A stretch of DNA of 64,000 bases from Spirochaetota bacterium (GTDB taxonomy: Bacteria > Spirochaetota > Brachyspiria > Brachyspirales > JACRPF01): the NCBI GenBank assembly GCA_016214035.1, contig JACRPF010000006.1:145458-209457 (forward strand), read 5' to 3'. A program made the translations under genes and the position numbers. This document shows, in pieces, positions 40,700 to 48,947 of this stretch; the stretch's first letter is position 1, and the number at the start of each line of letters is the position of its first letter. A model generated the notes under the pieces. The model did no database searches. It worked only from the letters and a program-made list of their open reading frames with translations, and had not been told where the DNA came from.

Positions 40700-41473
40700 C
40701 TATGTCTGTTGTGAACTGAAGGTGACGTTTGATACCGGGCGGGTTACGCCGTCCGGGAACGTTATCATGAGCGCTCCGGTCTCCGTTATTTCCTTGATCA
40801 CACCCGTCATCTCTTTTCCCTCATGCACAAAGCGCCTCTTCGTGCCGTAGAGCCGGTGATACGGACGCATGAGTTCGATAAAAAGCGCCGTCTCACCTGA
40901 CAGATACGCCTGATATCTGAAGAACATTTTTATAAAGCCGTTTATCAGTTCGTTCACATCGCCGTTGTATCCGTGCGCCGCAAGCGACGTGGCCGCAAAT
41001 CCGCTGTCTGGGGCTATCGCGTCGCCTGAAACGTTGATACCGATGCCGATGACCATGCGCTCGATAGCACCCGCTGCCGAATACAGCGACTCGATGAGTA
41101 TTCCCGCAAGCTTCGCGTCGCCGATATAGATATCGTTCGGATATTTTATTGAAACCCCGGCCGATACATACTGCTCTATCGCCTTGACGAGACAATAGCC
41201 CGTATAGAGCGACAGAAGCGTGTCCCCGCGAAGCGCCGGTGCAGGCAGCGCAAGCGTCATCATGATATCGCCCCGCGCTGAGCGCCACGGTCTTTTAAAC
41301 CGTCCGTAGCCGCCGGTCTGTTCATACGCGAGCACCAGCGCGGCTTTCGCAAGCGGCATGGTCTTCGCGTACGTGTTCGTCGAATCGACCGAATCGACTA
41401 CGACGACGTCCACCGGTGTGCCGGCGGTCAATGTTTCCGAATGGTACGTGAACATGACGACATTATAGTACAA
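40700..41473 (-). CDS. birA: Biotin--[acetyl-CoA-carboxylase] ligase
   Basis: VVVDSVDSTNTYAKTMPLAKAALVLAYEQTGGYGRFKRPWRSARGDIMMTLAL; KYPNDIYIGDAKLAGIL. Confidence 0.88.
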   Translation of the reverse strand: MYYNVVMFTYHSETLTAGTPVDVVVVDSVDSTNTYAKTMPLAKAALVLAYEQTGGYGRFKRPWRSARGDIMMTLALPAPALRGDTLLSLYTGYCLVKAIEQYVSAGVSIKYPNDIYIGDAKLAGILIESLYSAAGAIERMVIGIGINVSGDAIAPDSGFAATSLAAHGYNGDVNELINGFIKMFFRYQAYLSGETALFIELMRPYHRLYGTKRRFVHEGKEMTGVIKEITETGALMITFPDGVTRPVSNVTFSSQQT

Positions 41474-41497
41474 TCTGCGGCGTTGACAAGCGGTATA

Positions 41498-41782
41498 TCA
41501 GACTTCATCAAAGACACGGTGTATGCGCTCATACACCGTGTCACCGGCGTCATCGGCCACGGTAACACTCCGCACATCGACGAGCTTTTTTATCTGTTTG
41601 ACGATTTGCGTAAGTCTTCCGTCATGTGCCACGAGTATATACATCCTGCTGAGTGTCTCATCGATGGGGGCGCAGGCGATGGCCTCCATGTTGTACGCAC
41701 GTCGTGAAAAAAGTCCCGTCACATGCGACATGACCCCCGGATGATTCCTGACATCTATTTTAAGCAGTGCGCGGTTATTCAT
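41498..41782 (-). CDS. ilvN: Acetolactate synthase small subunit (short, ACT domain only)
   Basis: VRNHPGVMSHVTGLFSRRAYNMEAIACAPID; overlaps ilvB stop by 4 nt. Confidence 0.9.
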   Translation of the reverse strand: MNNRALLKIDVRNHPGVMSHVTGLFSRRAYNMEAIACAPIDETLSRMYILVAHDGRLTQIVKQIKKLVDVRSVTVADDAGDTVYERIHRVFDEV

Positions 41783-43428
41783 AGTTCAGCTCCTATCATC
41801 TCATGATTCGCTTTACCCGGCGGCACGATCGGGTACACGTTCGCATCGGCGGGTATCGCCACGTCGATGAAGAGTGGCGCTTTCCCCGCGCTGTTCGACC
41901 GCAGCACATCGGCTATCGTTTCAGGCGTTGCACGCATCGCCGTTATGCCGAAACCGCGCGCGATGGTGACGAAATCGGGGTTCTTCTGAAACCGTGACGC
42001 AATATACCGCTTGCCGAAAAACAGTTCCTGCTGCTGACGCACCAGTCCCAGATGACCGTTGTTGAAAAGTATTATCGTCACCGGCAGATTGAGTTCCGCA
42101 AGCGTTGCAAGCTCCTGTATGTTCATGAGTATCGATCCGTCGCCGCTCATGCAGCAGACAGGTGTATCGGGATTGACAAGCGATGCGCCTATCGCCGCGG
42201 GCAGACCGAAGCCCATGGTTCCGAGGCCGCCCGACGTGAGCAGTTGCCGGGGACGCACGCAGTTCCACGTCTGCGCCGTCCACATCTGATGCTGCCCCAC
42301 GTCGGTGGTGACAATAACATTGTCGCCGAAATAGGACTGTGCCGCGGCGACCACATGCGCCGGATGCGTGTCGCTCACGGTGAGCGGCGGATGCATCGAT
42401 TTCAGTTCGGCGATACGCGCGCGCCAGGCGCTTCGTTTATTTTCCGTAATATGCGGCAGAAGAAGTTTCAGCGTCTGTGAAACATCGGCCACGATATGCA
42501 TATCCGTGGCCCGTATCTTCCCTATCTCCGCGTCGTCGATATCCACATGTATCACGGACGCATCGGGACAGAATGCGTCGCTGCGCCCTGTCGCCCGGTC
42601 ATCAAAACGGGCACCGAGCACGATGAGAAGATCAGTCTCTTTTGACAGATGATTCGTGGCGCTTTTGCCATGCATGCCGAGCATACCGAGATCGAGCGCG
42701 TCACCTGAAGGAAAAACACCGGCACCCATGAGCGTATGCACCGCCGGTATGCCGTTGCGATGCGCAAGCTCCCGGATGAGCTCCGACGCGCCGTTGTGTA
42801 TGCATCCTCCGCCGATGTACAGCAGCGGACGTTTCGCCGCAGTAATCATGGATGCGATGGTACGCAGTGACTGTTCATCGGGAGCCGGTTTCGCATCAAT
42901 GGCCGAACGCTCCGGAAAAGCGTCAACGCTCACCGGCGACAGCTGCACGTCCTTGGGGATATCCACGAGCACCGGCCCCTGCCTCCCCGATGCCGCAATA
43001 CGAAACGCCTCGGGAATAACCTCAAGCAGTTCCGACGCCGAACGCACCAGAAAATTATGCTTGGTTATCGGTATCGTCATGCCGTAGATGTCTATCTCCT
43101 GAAACGCATCGGTGCCGATCAGTGCTGTCGACACCTGTCCTGTTATCGCCACAATGGGCACCGAATCCATCTTCGCGTCTGCCAATGCGGTGATGAGATT
43201 CGTCGCGCCCGGACCCGATGTTGCAAAGCACACCGCCGTTTTCCCCGTTGAGCGGGACATCCCCTGTGCGAGAAAGCCCGCTGCCTGTTCATGCCGGACG
43301 AGTATATGGCGTATGCTGCTTGCATATAACGCGTCGTAGAGCGGCAGATTGGTGCCGCCGGGAATACCGGCAATGACCGATATTCCCTCCCGTTCGAGTA
43401 ATCTGATGGTGAGTTCCGCTCCGTTCAT
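41779..43428 (-). CDS. ilvB: Acetolactate synthase large subunit
   Basis: GIPGGTNLPLYDAL, TSGPGATNLITALADAKMDSVPIVAITGQV, GDGSILMNIQELATLAELNLPV; start at 43428 chosen because of the AGGAG SD (track start 43467). Confidence 0.93.
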   Translation of the reverse strand: MNGAELTIRLLEREGISVIAGIPGGTNLPLYDALYASSIRHILVRHEQAAGFLAQGMSRSTGKTAVCFATSGPGATNLITALADAKMDSVPIVAITGQVSTALIGTDAFQEIDIYGMTIPITKHNFLVRSASELLEVIPEAFRIAASGRQGPVLVDIPKDVQLSPVSVDAFPERSAIDAKPAPDEQSLRTIASMITAAKRPLLYIGGGCIHNGASELIRELAHRNGIPAVHTLMGAGVFPSGDALDLGMLGMHGKSATNHLSKETDLLIVLGARFDDRATGRSDAFCPDASVIHVDIDDAEIGKIRATDMHIVADVSQTLKLLLPHITENKRSAWRARIAELKSMHPPLTVSDTHPAHVVAAAQSYFGDNVIVTTDVGQHQMWTAQTWNCVRPRQLLTSGGLGTMGFGLPAAIGASLVNPDTPVCCMSGDGSILMNIQELATLAELNLPVTIILFNNGHLGLVRQQQELFFGKRYIASRFQKNPDFVTIARGFGITAMRATPETIADVLRSNSAGKAPLFIDVAIPADANVYPIVPPGKANHEMIGAEL

Positions 43429-43625
43429 TGATGGCTCCTGTGCATAAATATTTGGTTCTTCTTTCATACATCGTATTTTCTAAATATACTGTCGCTCCCG
43501 CAGTGCATCCAGCACTGCTTGCGCTAGCGTTGCGCGGGTGTCCAAATATAATTCGCACCTCCTGTGCGTGTTCTTCTGTGAATGCAGTTTTTTCATGATT
43601 TTTGTTCATATTCAAAGCCCCGCGC

Positions 43626-43663
43626 AATAAAAAACGCCCTGCCAGTTGTTACCGGCAGAGCGT
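43626..43663 (-). terminator. Intrinsic terminator/attenuator upstream of ilvB
   Basis: RNA ACGCUCUGCCGGU-AACA-ACUGGCAGGGCGU then UUUUUAUU; 13 contiguous pairs (two G-U), 4-nt loop. Confidence 0.88.
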
Positions 43664-43687
43664 TATTATCGCTTGAAAGACCGGCGC

Positions 43688-43759
43688 CTAGACCACCACT
43701 ACTGCTACCTTTACTACGGAAACGGTTTCCGCGATGTGTGTGGTTGTCTGGCGCATCAT
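43688..43759 (-). CDS. ilvB leader peptide, valine-rich (23 aa: MMRQTTTHIAETVSVVKVAVVVV)
   Basis: AAAGGA SD-like sequence just upstream; ATG ATG...GTA GTA AAG GTA GCA GTA GTG GTG GTC TAG; stop is 24 nt before the terminator hairpin. Confidence 0.85.
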   Translation of the reverse strand: MMRQTTTHIAETVSVVKVAVVVV

Positions 43760-43775
43760 TGATTCCTTTAGCAGT

Positions 43776-43803
43776 ATATTACGTAAATATATTGAAAAGT
43801 CAA
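43776..43803 (-). promoter_or_regulatory. Putative ilv leader promoter
   Basis: Minus strand TTGACT, 16-bp spacer, TAATAT (alternative TATACT at 19 bp). Confidence 0.45.
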
Positions 43804-43819
43804 ATAGCCTTTACTCCAC

Positions 43820-43863
43820 CCGGCACTGAAGGCGCGGTCTCGAGACCGCGCCTTCAGTGCCGG
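43820..43863. repeat. Perfect 44-nt palindrome (copy 1 of GGCGCGGT family)
   Basis: CCGGCACTGAAGGCGCGGTCTC|GAGACCGCGCCTTCAGTGCCGG. Confidence 0.95.
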
Positions 43864-43874
43864 ATTTTATTGAA

Positions 43875-44091
43875 AGACTGACATTCATACTCCTGAGATT
43901 GAAAATCACTCTCCATAGAATGATTTTTACCTTACAGAGACAGGAATTCACTCTCCCAAGATTGATTTCTATCTTCCTGAAAGTGAAAATCACGTAACGG
44001 AGAGTAAATTTCAGTCACCCTAGATTGGAATTCACTCTCCGGAGACTGAATTTCACCTTCCTGAAATTGAATTTCAATCTCCGAAGATTCC
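43875..44091. repeat. Tandem array of ten contiguous 21-bp degenerate units plus a partial unit
   Basis: Units such as agattggaattcactctccgg, agactgaatttcaccttcctg, aaattgaatttcaatctccga; exact 21-nt register kept throughout. Confidence 0.88.
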
Positions 44092-44101
44092 ATTGCCAAT
44101 A

Positions 44102-44143
44102 AAAAACCGAAGGCGCGGTCACGTGACCGCGCCTTCGGTTTTT
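44102..44143 (-). terminator. Perfect 42-nt palindrome with A/T flanks (copy 2 of GGCGCGGT family), likely terminator for the gene ending at 44161
   Basis: AAAAACCGAAGGCGCGGTCAC|GTGACCGCGCCTTCGGTTTTT; stem plus T-tract in both orientations. Confidence 0.8.
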
Positions 44144-44160
44144 CATTTAGCGTCGTATAT

Positions 44161-44736
44161 CTATTTCATAGCCGCTTTCTTCTTCGACTTCTTGAAATAT
44201 ACCGCCATATCATCGGCAATGGTGCTCAAACCCGATACCTTGTCCTTATGCTGACGAACCGCCGCATACACATCCAATGCCGCAGCCATCGCGTCGCTTT
44301 TGACGGCAACGTGCGTTGACTGAAGCCCTTCCGCAAGCTCATTCGCCATAGCGACGATATCGGCCATATCCTTTGAAAGCTGATAATCCTTTTTGAACTC
44401 CGCAACGTTGAACACGCCCGGCAATATCTCCGGATGTGCCTCAACGGCCTGATGCGCCTTGTCGAGGAACGGTTCAAGCTCCTTTCCGGCCTTGAACAGC
44501 GAGTGCACTTCCGATGCGTCGAGTGAGAGAAGAAACCCGAGCTGACTTTTGATGCCCGAAAGTTTCTGCGTGATCTCCGCCTTGGTTTCAGGCGCGAGCG
44601 TTGCCGATACGAGATTCTGCGTAGCCATTTTCCTGTCCTCCGAAATTATATTATTACTAACGGCAGGCTTTGCAGCCTCCGCTGGTAATTCTGTAGGTGA
44701 TGAAGAAGTTTTTTCTGGTTGCTTGGAATCACTCAT
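44161..44736 (-). CDS. Hypothetical protein (191 aa, helical)
   Basis: Complete ORF; possible shorter start at MATQNLVSATL; no family recognised. Confidence 0.55.
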   Translation of the reverse strand: MSDSKQPEKTSSSPTELPAEAAKPAVSNNIISEDRKMATQNLVSATLAPETKAEITQKLSGIKSQLGFLLSLDASEVHSLFKAGKELEPFLDKAHQAVEAHPEILPGVFNVAEFKKDYQLSKDMADIVAMANELAEGLQSTHVAVKSDAMAAALDVYAAVRQHKDKVSGLSTIADDMAVYFKKSKKKAAMK

Positions 44737-44756
44737 TGTATATATCCTTTAGAATA

Positions 44757-45281
44757 TTATGCTATATTTTTGTTTGCATGTTTTAAAATGTTTTCAATAG
44801 TTAATTTACCGTTTTCATATAATTCCACAAAAGATTCATCGAATGATCTTCCAAGAACGATAAAAAAGCCATATTGATATGAAAAATGCTCTCCACTCGT
44901 TAATATCTTTAATTTCTCCCGGTCTACCATGCGTGCATCTTCACGTACTGGCTTATTTTTTTTAACCTCAAAACAAGCAAGGTCATCCGCTTTTTCCTTT
45001 GAGCGCTTGGTGATAACTATATCAATATAATTCCCTTTGGGATTATTCACCTTTTTTATTGCATCATACCCAATCAAATGGGTTTTATTATATTCGCAAT
45101 CAATGTAATATCCATAAAAACAAATACATTCCAAATACACTGCAATCCTGTGTGTCATGCAGCGCTCGCTCAATGAATATTCAATTAGCAACGAGTCTTT
45201 GTCGTAAAAATATTTTAACGCATTTGTAACATGCAAAATAATATCATTGCGATTCATATTCGTTGTAGCCTTTGTTACCAT
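44757..45281 (-). CDS. Hypothetical protein with PD-(D/E)XK-nuclease-like motif
   Basis: GNYIDIVITKRSKEKADDLACFEVKKNK resembles D-x(n)-E-x-K. Confidence 0.55.
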   Translation of the reverse strand: MVTKATTNMNRNDIILHVTNALKYFYDKDSLLIEYSLSERCMTHRIAVYLECICFYGYYIDCEYNKTHLIGYDAIKKVNNPKGNYIDIVITKRSKEKADDLACFEVKKNKPVREDARMVDREKLKILTSGEHFSYQYGFFIVLGRSFDESFVELYENGKLTIENILKHANKNIA

Positions 45282-46039
45282 ACTTGTATATCATCAATAT
45301 TGCCATTGCCACTCCACTCTACAACATGTCTTCCAGACCCAGTGATAGAAAATGTATTTGACAACCAATCGCCATAGCCGTAGCCGCCTTCCCTGTACAT
45401 ACATGCAACGCCATCGACTTTGAAACTTACAGACAATGAACTACTTCCAAATACATATGAATAAAATGATATGTTCGCTGGCCCAACAAGAGTAATCCTT
45501 ACGATAGCGTGATTAAGGTATATTGAATAATTCCCGCTGTAATGTTGTAGCCCATCAATGCGTGCCTGATATTCAGTACTATATCCTTCCATCTTCACTA
45601 ACTCAATTTCTACAGGAACCAACGCGTCATCAAATTTATATCCATTGGTATTACTTTGTACAATAACACAATTGCTTCGAGTAATTTTATTCACAGTCCC
45701 ATAGATATCTCTCACGTACATTGATAAGCTTTTTGTTCCAATCGCGCTAAAACCGGCTTCCGCATATTTATTTGTTGAATAAGCGACATCAATTACGCCA
45801 TTAAAATCTGTATCCCAGGCATAATCAAATACATCTTCGTTTACATTCTGTTCGTCCTGCACAAATACCTTTTGAACAATCTTAATGCCAATTGTCGAAA
45901 CCTGTGGATTAAATGACTTAACCGCATAAGCATCTTTGGGGTCATTTGCAGCATCAAATGGATTCAGCCTTTCTTTTTTTGCTGGTATACATCCAAGAAA
46001 AATGCTAAATACGAACAATATGACATAGTTGGCTTTCAT
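45275..46039 (-). CDS. Putative lipoprotein
   Basis: MKANYVILFVFSIFLGCIPAKKERLNPFD: lipobox FLGC. Confidence 0.6.
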   Translation of the reverse strand: MKANYVILFVFSIFLGCIPAKKERLNPFDAANDPKDAYAVKSFNPQVSTIGIKIVQKVFVQDEQNVNEDVFDYAWDTDFNGVIDVAYSTNKYAEAGFSAIGTKSLSMYVRDIYGTVNKITRSNCVIVQSNTNGYKFDDALVPVEIELVKMEGYSTEYQARIDGLQHYSGNYSIYLNHAIVRITLVGPANISFYSYVFGSSSLSVSFKVDGVACMYREGGYGYGDWLSNTFSITGSGRHVVEWSGNGNIDDIQVW

Positions 46040-46049
46040 CTAATGCTCT

Positions 46050-46973
46050 CTAAAATTTATATGTATAAGTGAAATGAATTGAGTCTACCGCTATACGCGC
46101 ATTGATGTTTTCAAGCGGGCTAAACATCCGCGCATACAACACCTTATCCGGCATAAAAAACCAGACTACGAAACCCGCAGTACTGATGGCATATAAACTA
46201 TATGCAGAGATGTATAAGAACGTGCTTAAATCTATTTGAAACGAATAATTCGTATAATAACCAGCTATTGTGGTGGGCAAGGCCCTTTGCATATAGTTCG
46301 AGTTATAATATTTTTCAGCACCATCAGCAACAGAATACCCCAAGTAATTCAGCCCTATCGCTGCGGCAAGCCCGCCCAATGAACTCCAAAACACAATAGG
46401 TTTTGCCTTATTGTCCACCATAAAGCTTGTTGATTTATACGATGCCGTCCAAAGACTGCTTGCCGCATCACTTTTGGGCGATAAAGTATTCTTCTCTATC
46501 CCGGTAAAAACCGTTATCATTTTCATGAGCGCATCATCCGCCGTCTCCAGCGAGCTGATTTTTTCCTTCGCTGTTTTTACTATTTCACCGGTTTCTATTT
46601 TCACTTGCGCAATATAAATGACAAATACGCCGCCTAATTTCATAACACTCCCATAAAACATGTGTTCCATGTTCAGCAGCTTCCCGATTTTCACAGCGCA
46701 TGTGTTCTCTGTGCATCCGGTCATTTGAAAAGACTGTTCTTTTAGAATGGACTCCATATTATTACGTTCCAATATTGAATATTTTCCGCTCGCCACCAGT
46801 TCATTGCGAAAAATATCAGTTATTCCTGATGCCTCTTGTTTTGAAATGCCTTTCGCCTCAAAATCAATGACCCCTGCCTGTATTTTTATTCCATACGAAA
46901 GTGACGAAATAAAAAACATGAAAATAAATAAAAGTTTGAATACAGCACGAATTCTTAGCATTGTAACCCTCAT
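46050..46973 (-). CDS. CsgG/LpoB-like secreted protein
   Basis: Signal peptide; IQAGVIDFEAKGISKQEASGITDIFRNELVASGKYSILERNNMESILKEQSFQMTGC resembles CsgG-family N-termini. Confidence 0.65.
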   Translation of the reverse strand: MRVTMLRIRAVFKLLFIFMFFISSLSYGIKIQAGVIDFEAKGISKQEASGITDIFRNELVASGKYSILERNNMESILKEQSFQMTGCTENTCAVKIGKLLNMEHMFYGSVMKLGGVFVIYIAQVKIETGEIVKTAKEKISSLETADDALMKMITVFTGIEKNTLSPKSDAASSLWTASYKSTSFMVDNKAKPIVFWSSLGGLAAAIGLNYLGYSVADGAEKYYNSNYMQRALPTTIAGYYTNYSFQIDLSTFLYISAYSLYAISTAGFVVWFFMPDKVLYARMFSPLENINARIAVDSIHFTYTYKF

Positions 46974-47097
46974 TTTGTAGATGGAATATATTATTTGATA
47001 GAATCTTCGTTCCAGAGGACAATGGCTCATGAGCCCTTGCCCTTCGAGTATGGCGGTCGGAAGAAGAGCTTGTTGCTCGACTGTAAGAATTATTTGC

Positions 47098-47125
47098 GGA
47101 AGGAAGGAAGGAAGGAAGGAAGGAA
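47098..47125. repeat. (GGAA)7 tetranucleotide microsatellite
   Basis: ggaaggaaggaaggaaggaaggaaggaa read directly, in a divergent intergenic region. Confidence 0.95.
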
Positions 47126-47315
47126 GCCTTGTCTGTCATCAAATACGCCACAATTTTTCTCCAGCGGGAGTCAAACCATTGATTGAAATATATCACTTGA
47201 AAGCAGAATTGCAAGCTTTGCATCATGTCACTGAAAGTTGCATATCTTCCGCATCGTGATTACTATTAAAGCATACGCGCTTTGACCTATTATCAGAAGT
47301 ATGCGGGAGCGTCCG

Positions 47316-48929
47316 ATGACAACGACCGAACTCGGGTCATTCTTCAACAACATCAATGACATGTTGATCGTCTGCACTGCCGCGGGAGACATCGTCTTTG
47401 TCAACGATGCTGCGGTGCGTGTTCTCGGTTATCCCTTCGCCGAACTCATCAGGAAGAACATCTATGACCTGCCGCCAAAAGACGAACACGACGAAGCGTC
47501 TGCTGTTCTGCACGCGATGTTCACCGGGGAGCGGAACAACTGCTCATTGGAATTTGCAGGCAGGGATGAACGGCGCATACCGGTTTCGATGCGGATGTGG
47601 CCCGACAGATGGAACGACATGGACTGCGTCTTCTGCCTGTCAAGGGACGTCAGCGGCGAACATGAATCGCTTGAGCTATTCACTAGATTCTTCGACGCGA
47701 ACCCCGCATTGATGGCAGTCATGAGTTTTCCGGAAGGCATCTTCACGGATGTCAACGCGTCATTCCTTGCGAAACTCGGTTACACGAAGGACGAGATTAT
47801 CGGTAAACGACCCGACGATATCGGTCTTTTTCCCGATGCGGCTCAGCGGATAACCGATACACTCGCGGCAACGGGACATATCAGTGACAGTACCCTGACA
47901 ATTCGCACTCGCGATGACACCGTACTCCACGTACGCTTCTCGGGTGATGTGCTCGGCAGCGGGGGCAAAAAATATATCCTCATGACCATGACGGATATCA
48001 CCGGACAGATGCTGTTGTCGCAAAAGGCCGATGAACTGGAACAGCGCATAAATGAAATCGTCACCGGGGCACAGATAGGCACCTGGAACTGGAACGTAGA
48101 GACCGGGGCGATGACGGTAAACGAACGCTGGGCAGAAATCTTCGGCAGCGCGCTCGCGGAACTGCCGCCCGTGACCAATGAGATATGCCGACGGCTGATG
48201 CATCCGGACGACCTGAAGGAATCCGACGGCCTCCTCGAGCAGCACTTCAGCAGAAAGTCTGAATATTATGACTGTGAAATCAGGCTGAGACACAGAAACG
48301 GCGACTGGGTCTGGGTGCGTGACCGCGGCAGAGTCATCGAACGGGATGCGGAGGGACGGCCGCTTCGGATGTTCGGCACACGGACCGATATCACCGAACG
48401 AAAGAAGCTGGAAGCTCAAATATCCGAGCACTCTATCCGGGACGCGCTTACAAACATCTATAACCGCCGGCATGTTTTTGAACGGCTCGATGCGCTGGCC
48501 GATGAATTCCGTCGCGATAAAAAAAGTTTTGCCGTCATCATCATCGATATCGATCATTTCAAAAAGATTAACGACGCACACGGCCATCAGACGGGCGATT
48601 ATATCCTTCAGGAGATGGCGCTCATCATCGGAGAATACATCCGCCCCTACGACATCTTCGGCCGTTACGGCGGTGAGGAATTCATCATCGTGTATTCCGG
48701 CACACGTGAAGAGGCGGCATCATCGATGAAGCGCATACACAACGCCGTCGGGGAGCATACGTTCATGTTCCGCGAAGCACGGATACACGCCACGTTCAGC
48801 TGCGGGATAGCGGACTGCAGAGAACGCGTGAACGGCGGTAATCCGGTTGCCGCCATCCTTGAGAAAGCGGAGACGAGACTTATTGCTGCAAAACGATCGG
48901 GCAGGAACAGAATCGTGGTCTCCGATTAA
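47316..48929 (+). CDS. PAS-domain diguanylate cyclase (GGDEF family)
   Basis: PAS repeats; DIFGRYGGEEFIIVYSGT active-site motif; GGGAG SD before ATG 47316 (track start 47301). Confidence 0.9.
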   Translation: MTTTELGSFFNNINDMLIVCTAAGDIVFVNDAAVRVLGYPFAELIRKNIYDLPPKDEHDEASAVLHAMFTGERNNCSLEFAGRDERRIPVSMRMWPDRWNDMDCVFCLSRDVSGEHESLELFTRFFDANPALMAVMSFPEGIFTDVNASFLAKLGYTKDEIIGKRPDDIGLFPDAAQRITDTLAATGHISDSTLTIRTRDDTVLHVRFSGDVLGSGGKKYILMTMTDITGQMLLSQKADELEQRINEIVTGAQIGTWNWNVETGAMTVNERWAEIFGSALAELPPVTNEICRRLMHPDDLKESDGLLEQHFSRKSEYYDCEIRLRHRNGDWVWVRDRGRVIERDAEGRPLRMFGTRTDITERKKLEAQISEHSIRDALTNIYNRRHVFERLDALADEFRRDKKSFAVIIIDIDHFKKINDAHGHQTGDYILQEMALIIGEYIRPYDIFGRYGGEEFIIVYSGTREEAASSMKRIHNAVGEHTFMFREARIHATFSCGIADCRERVNGGNPVAAILEKAETRLIAAKRSGRNRIVVSD

Positions 48930-48947
48930 ACTGATCGCTCCCGGACA

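Noticed and set aside
43289-43627. 112-aa minus-strand ORF between attenuator and ilvB (MRGALNMNKNHEKTAFTEEHAQEVRIIFGHPRN...)
   Set aside because: Overlaps the ilvB start out of frame, no clear SD, no recognisable family; more likely 5' UTR.
43811-43993. 60-aa minus-strand ORF through palindrome 1 and the 21-bp array
   Set aside because: Open mainly because the 21-bp units lack stops in several frames; no SD or homologous domain visible. Kept only as a hypothesis under the array finding.
43875-44091. CRISPR array interpretation of the 21-bp repeats
   Set aside because: No alternation of conserved repeat and unique spacer, unit too short and degenerate, no cas genes in the window.
46864-47226. 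120-aa minus-strand ORF spanning the GGAA tract
   Set aside because: Overlaps the CsgG-like gene start in another frame, with no SD or domain; probably fortuitous.
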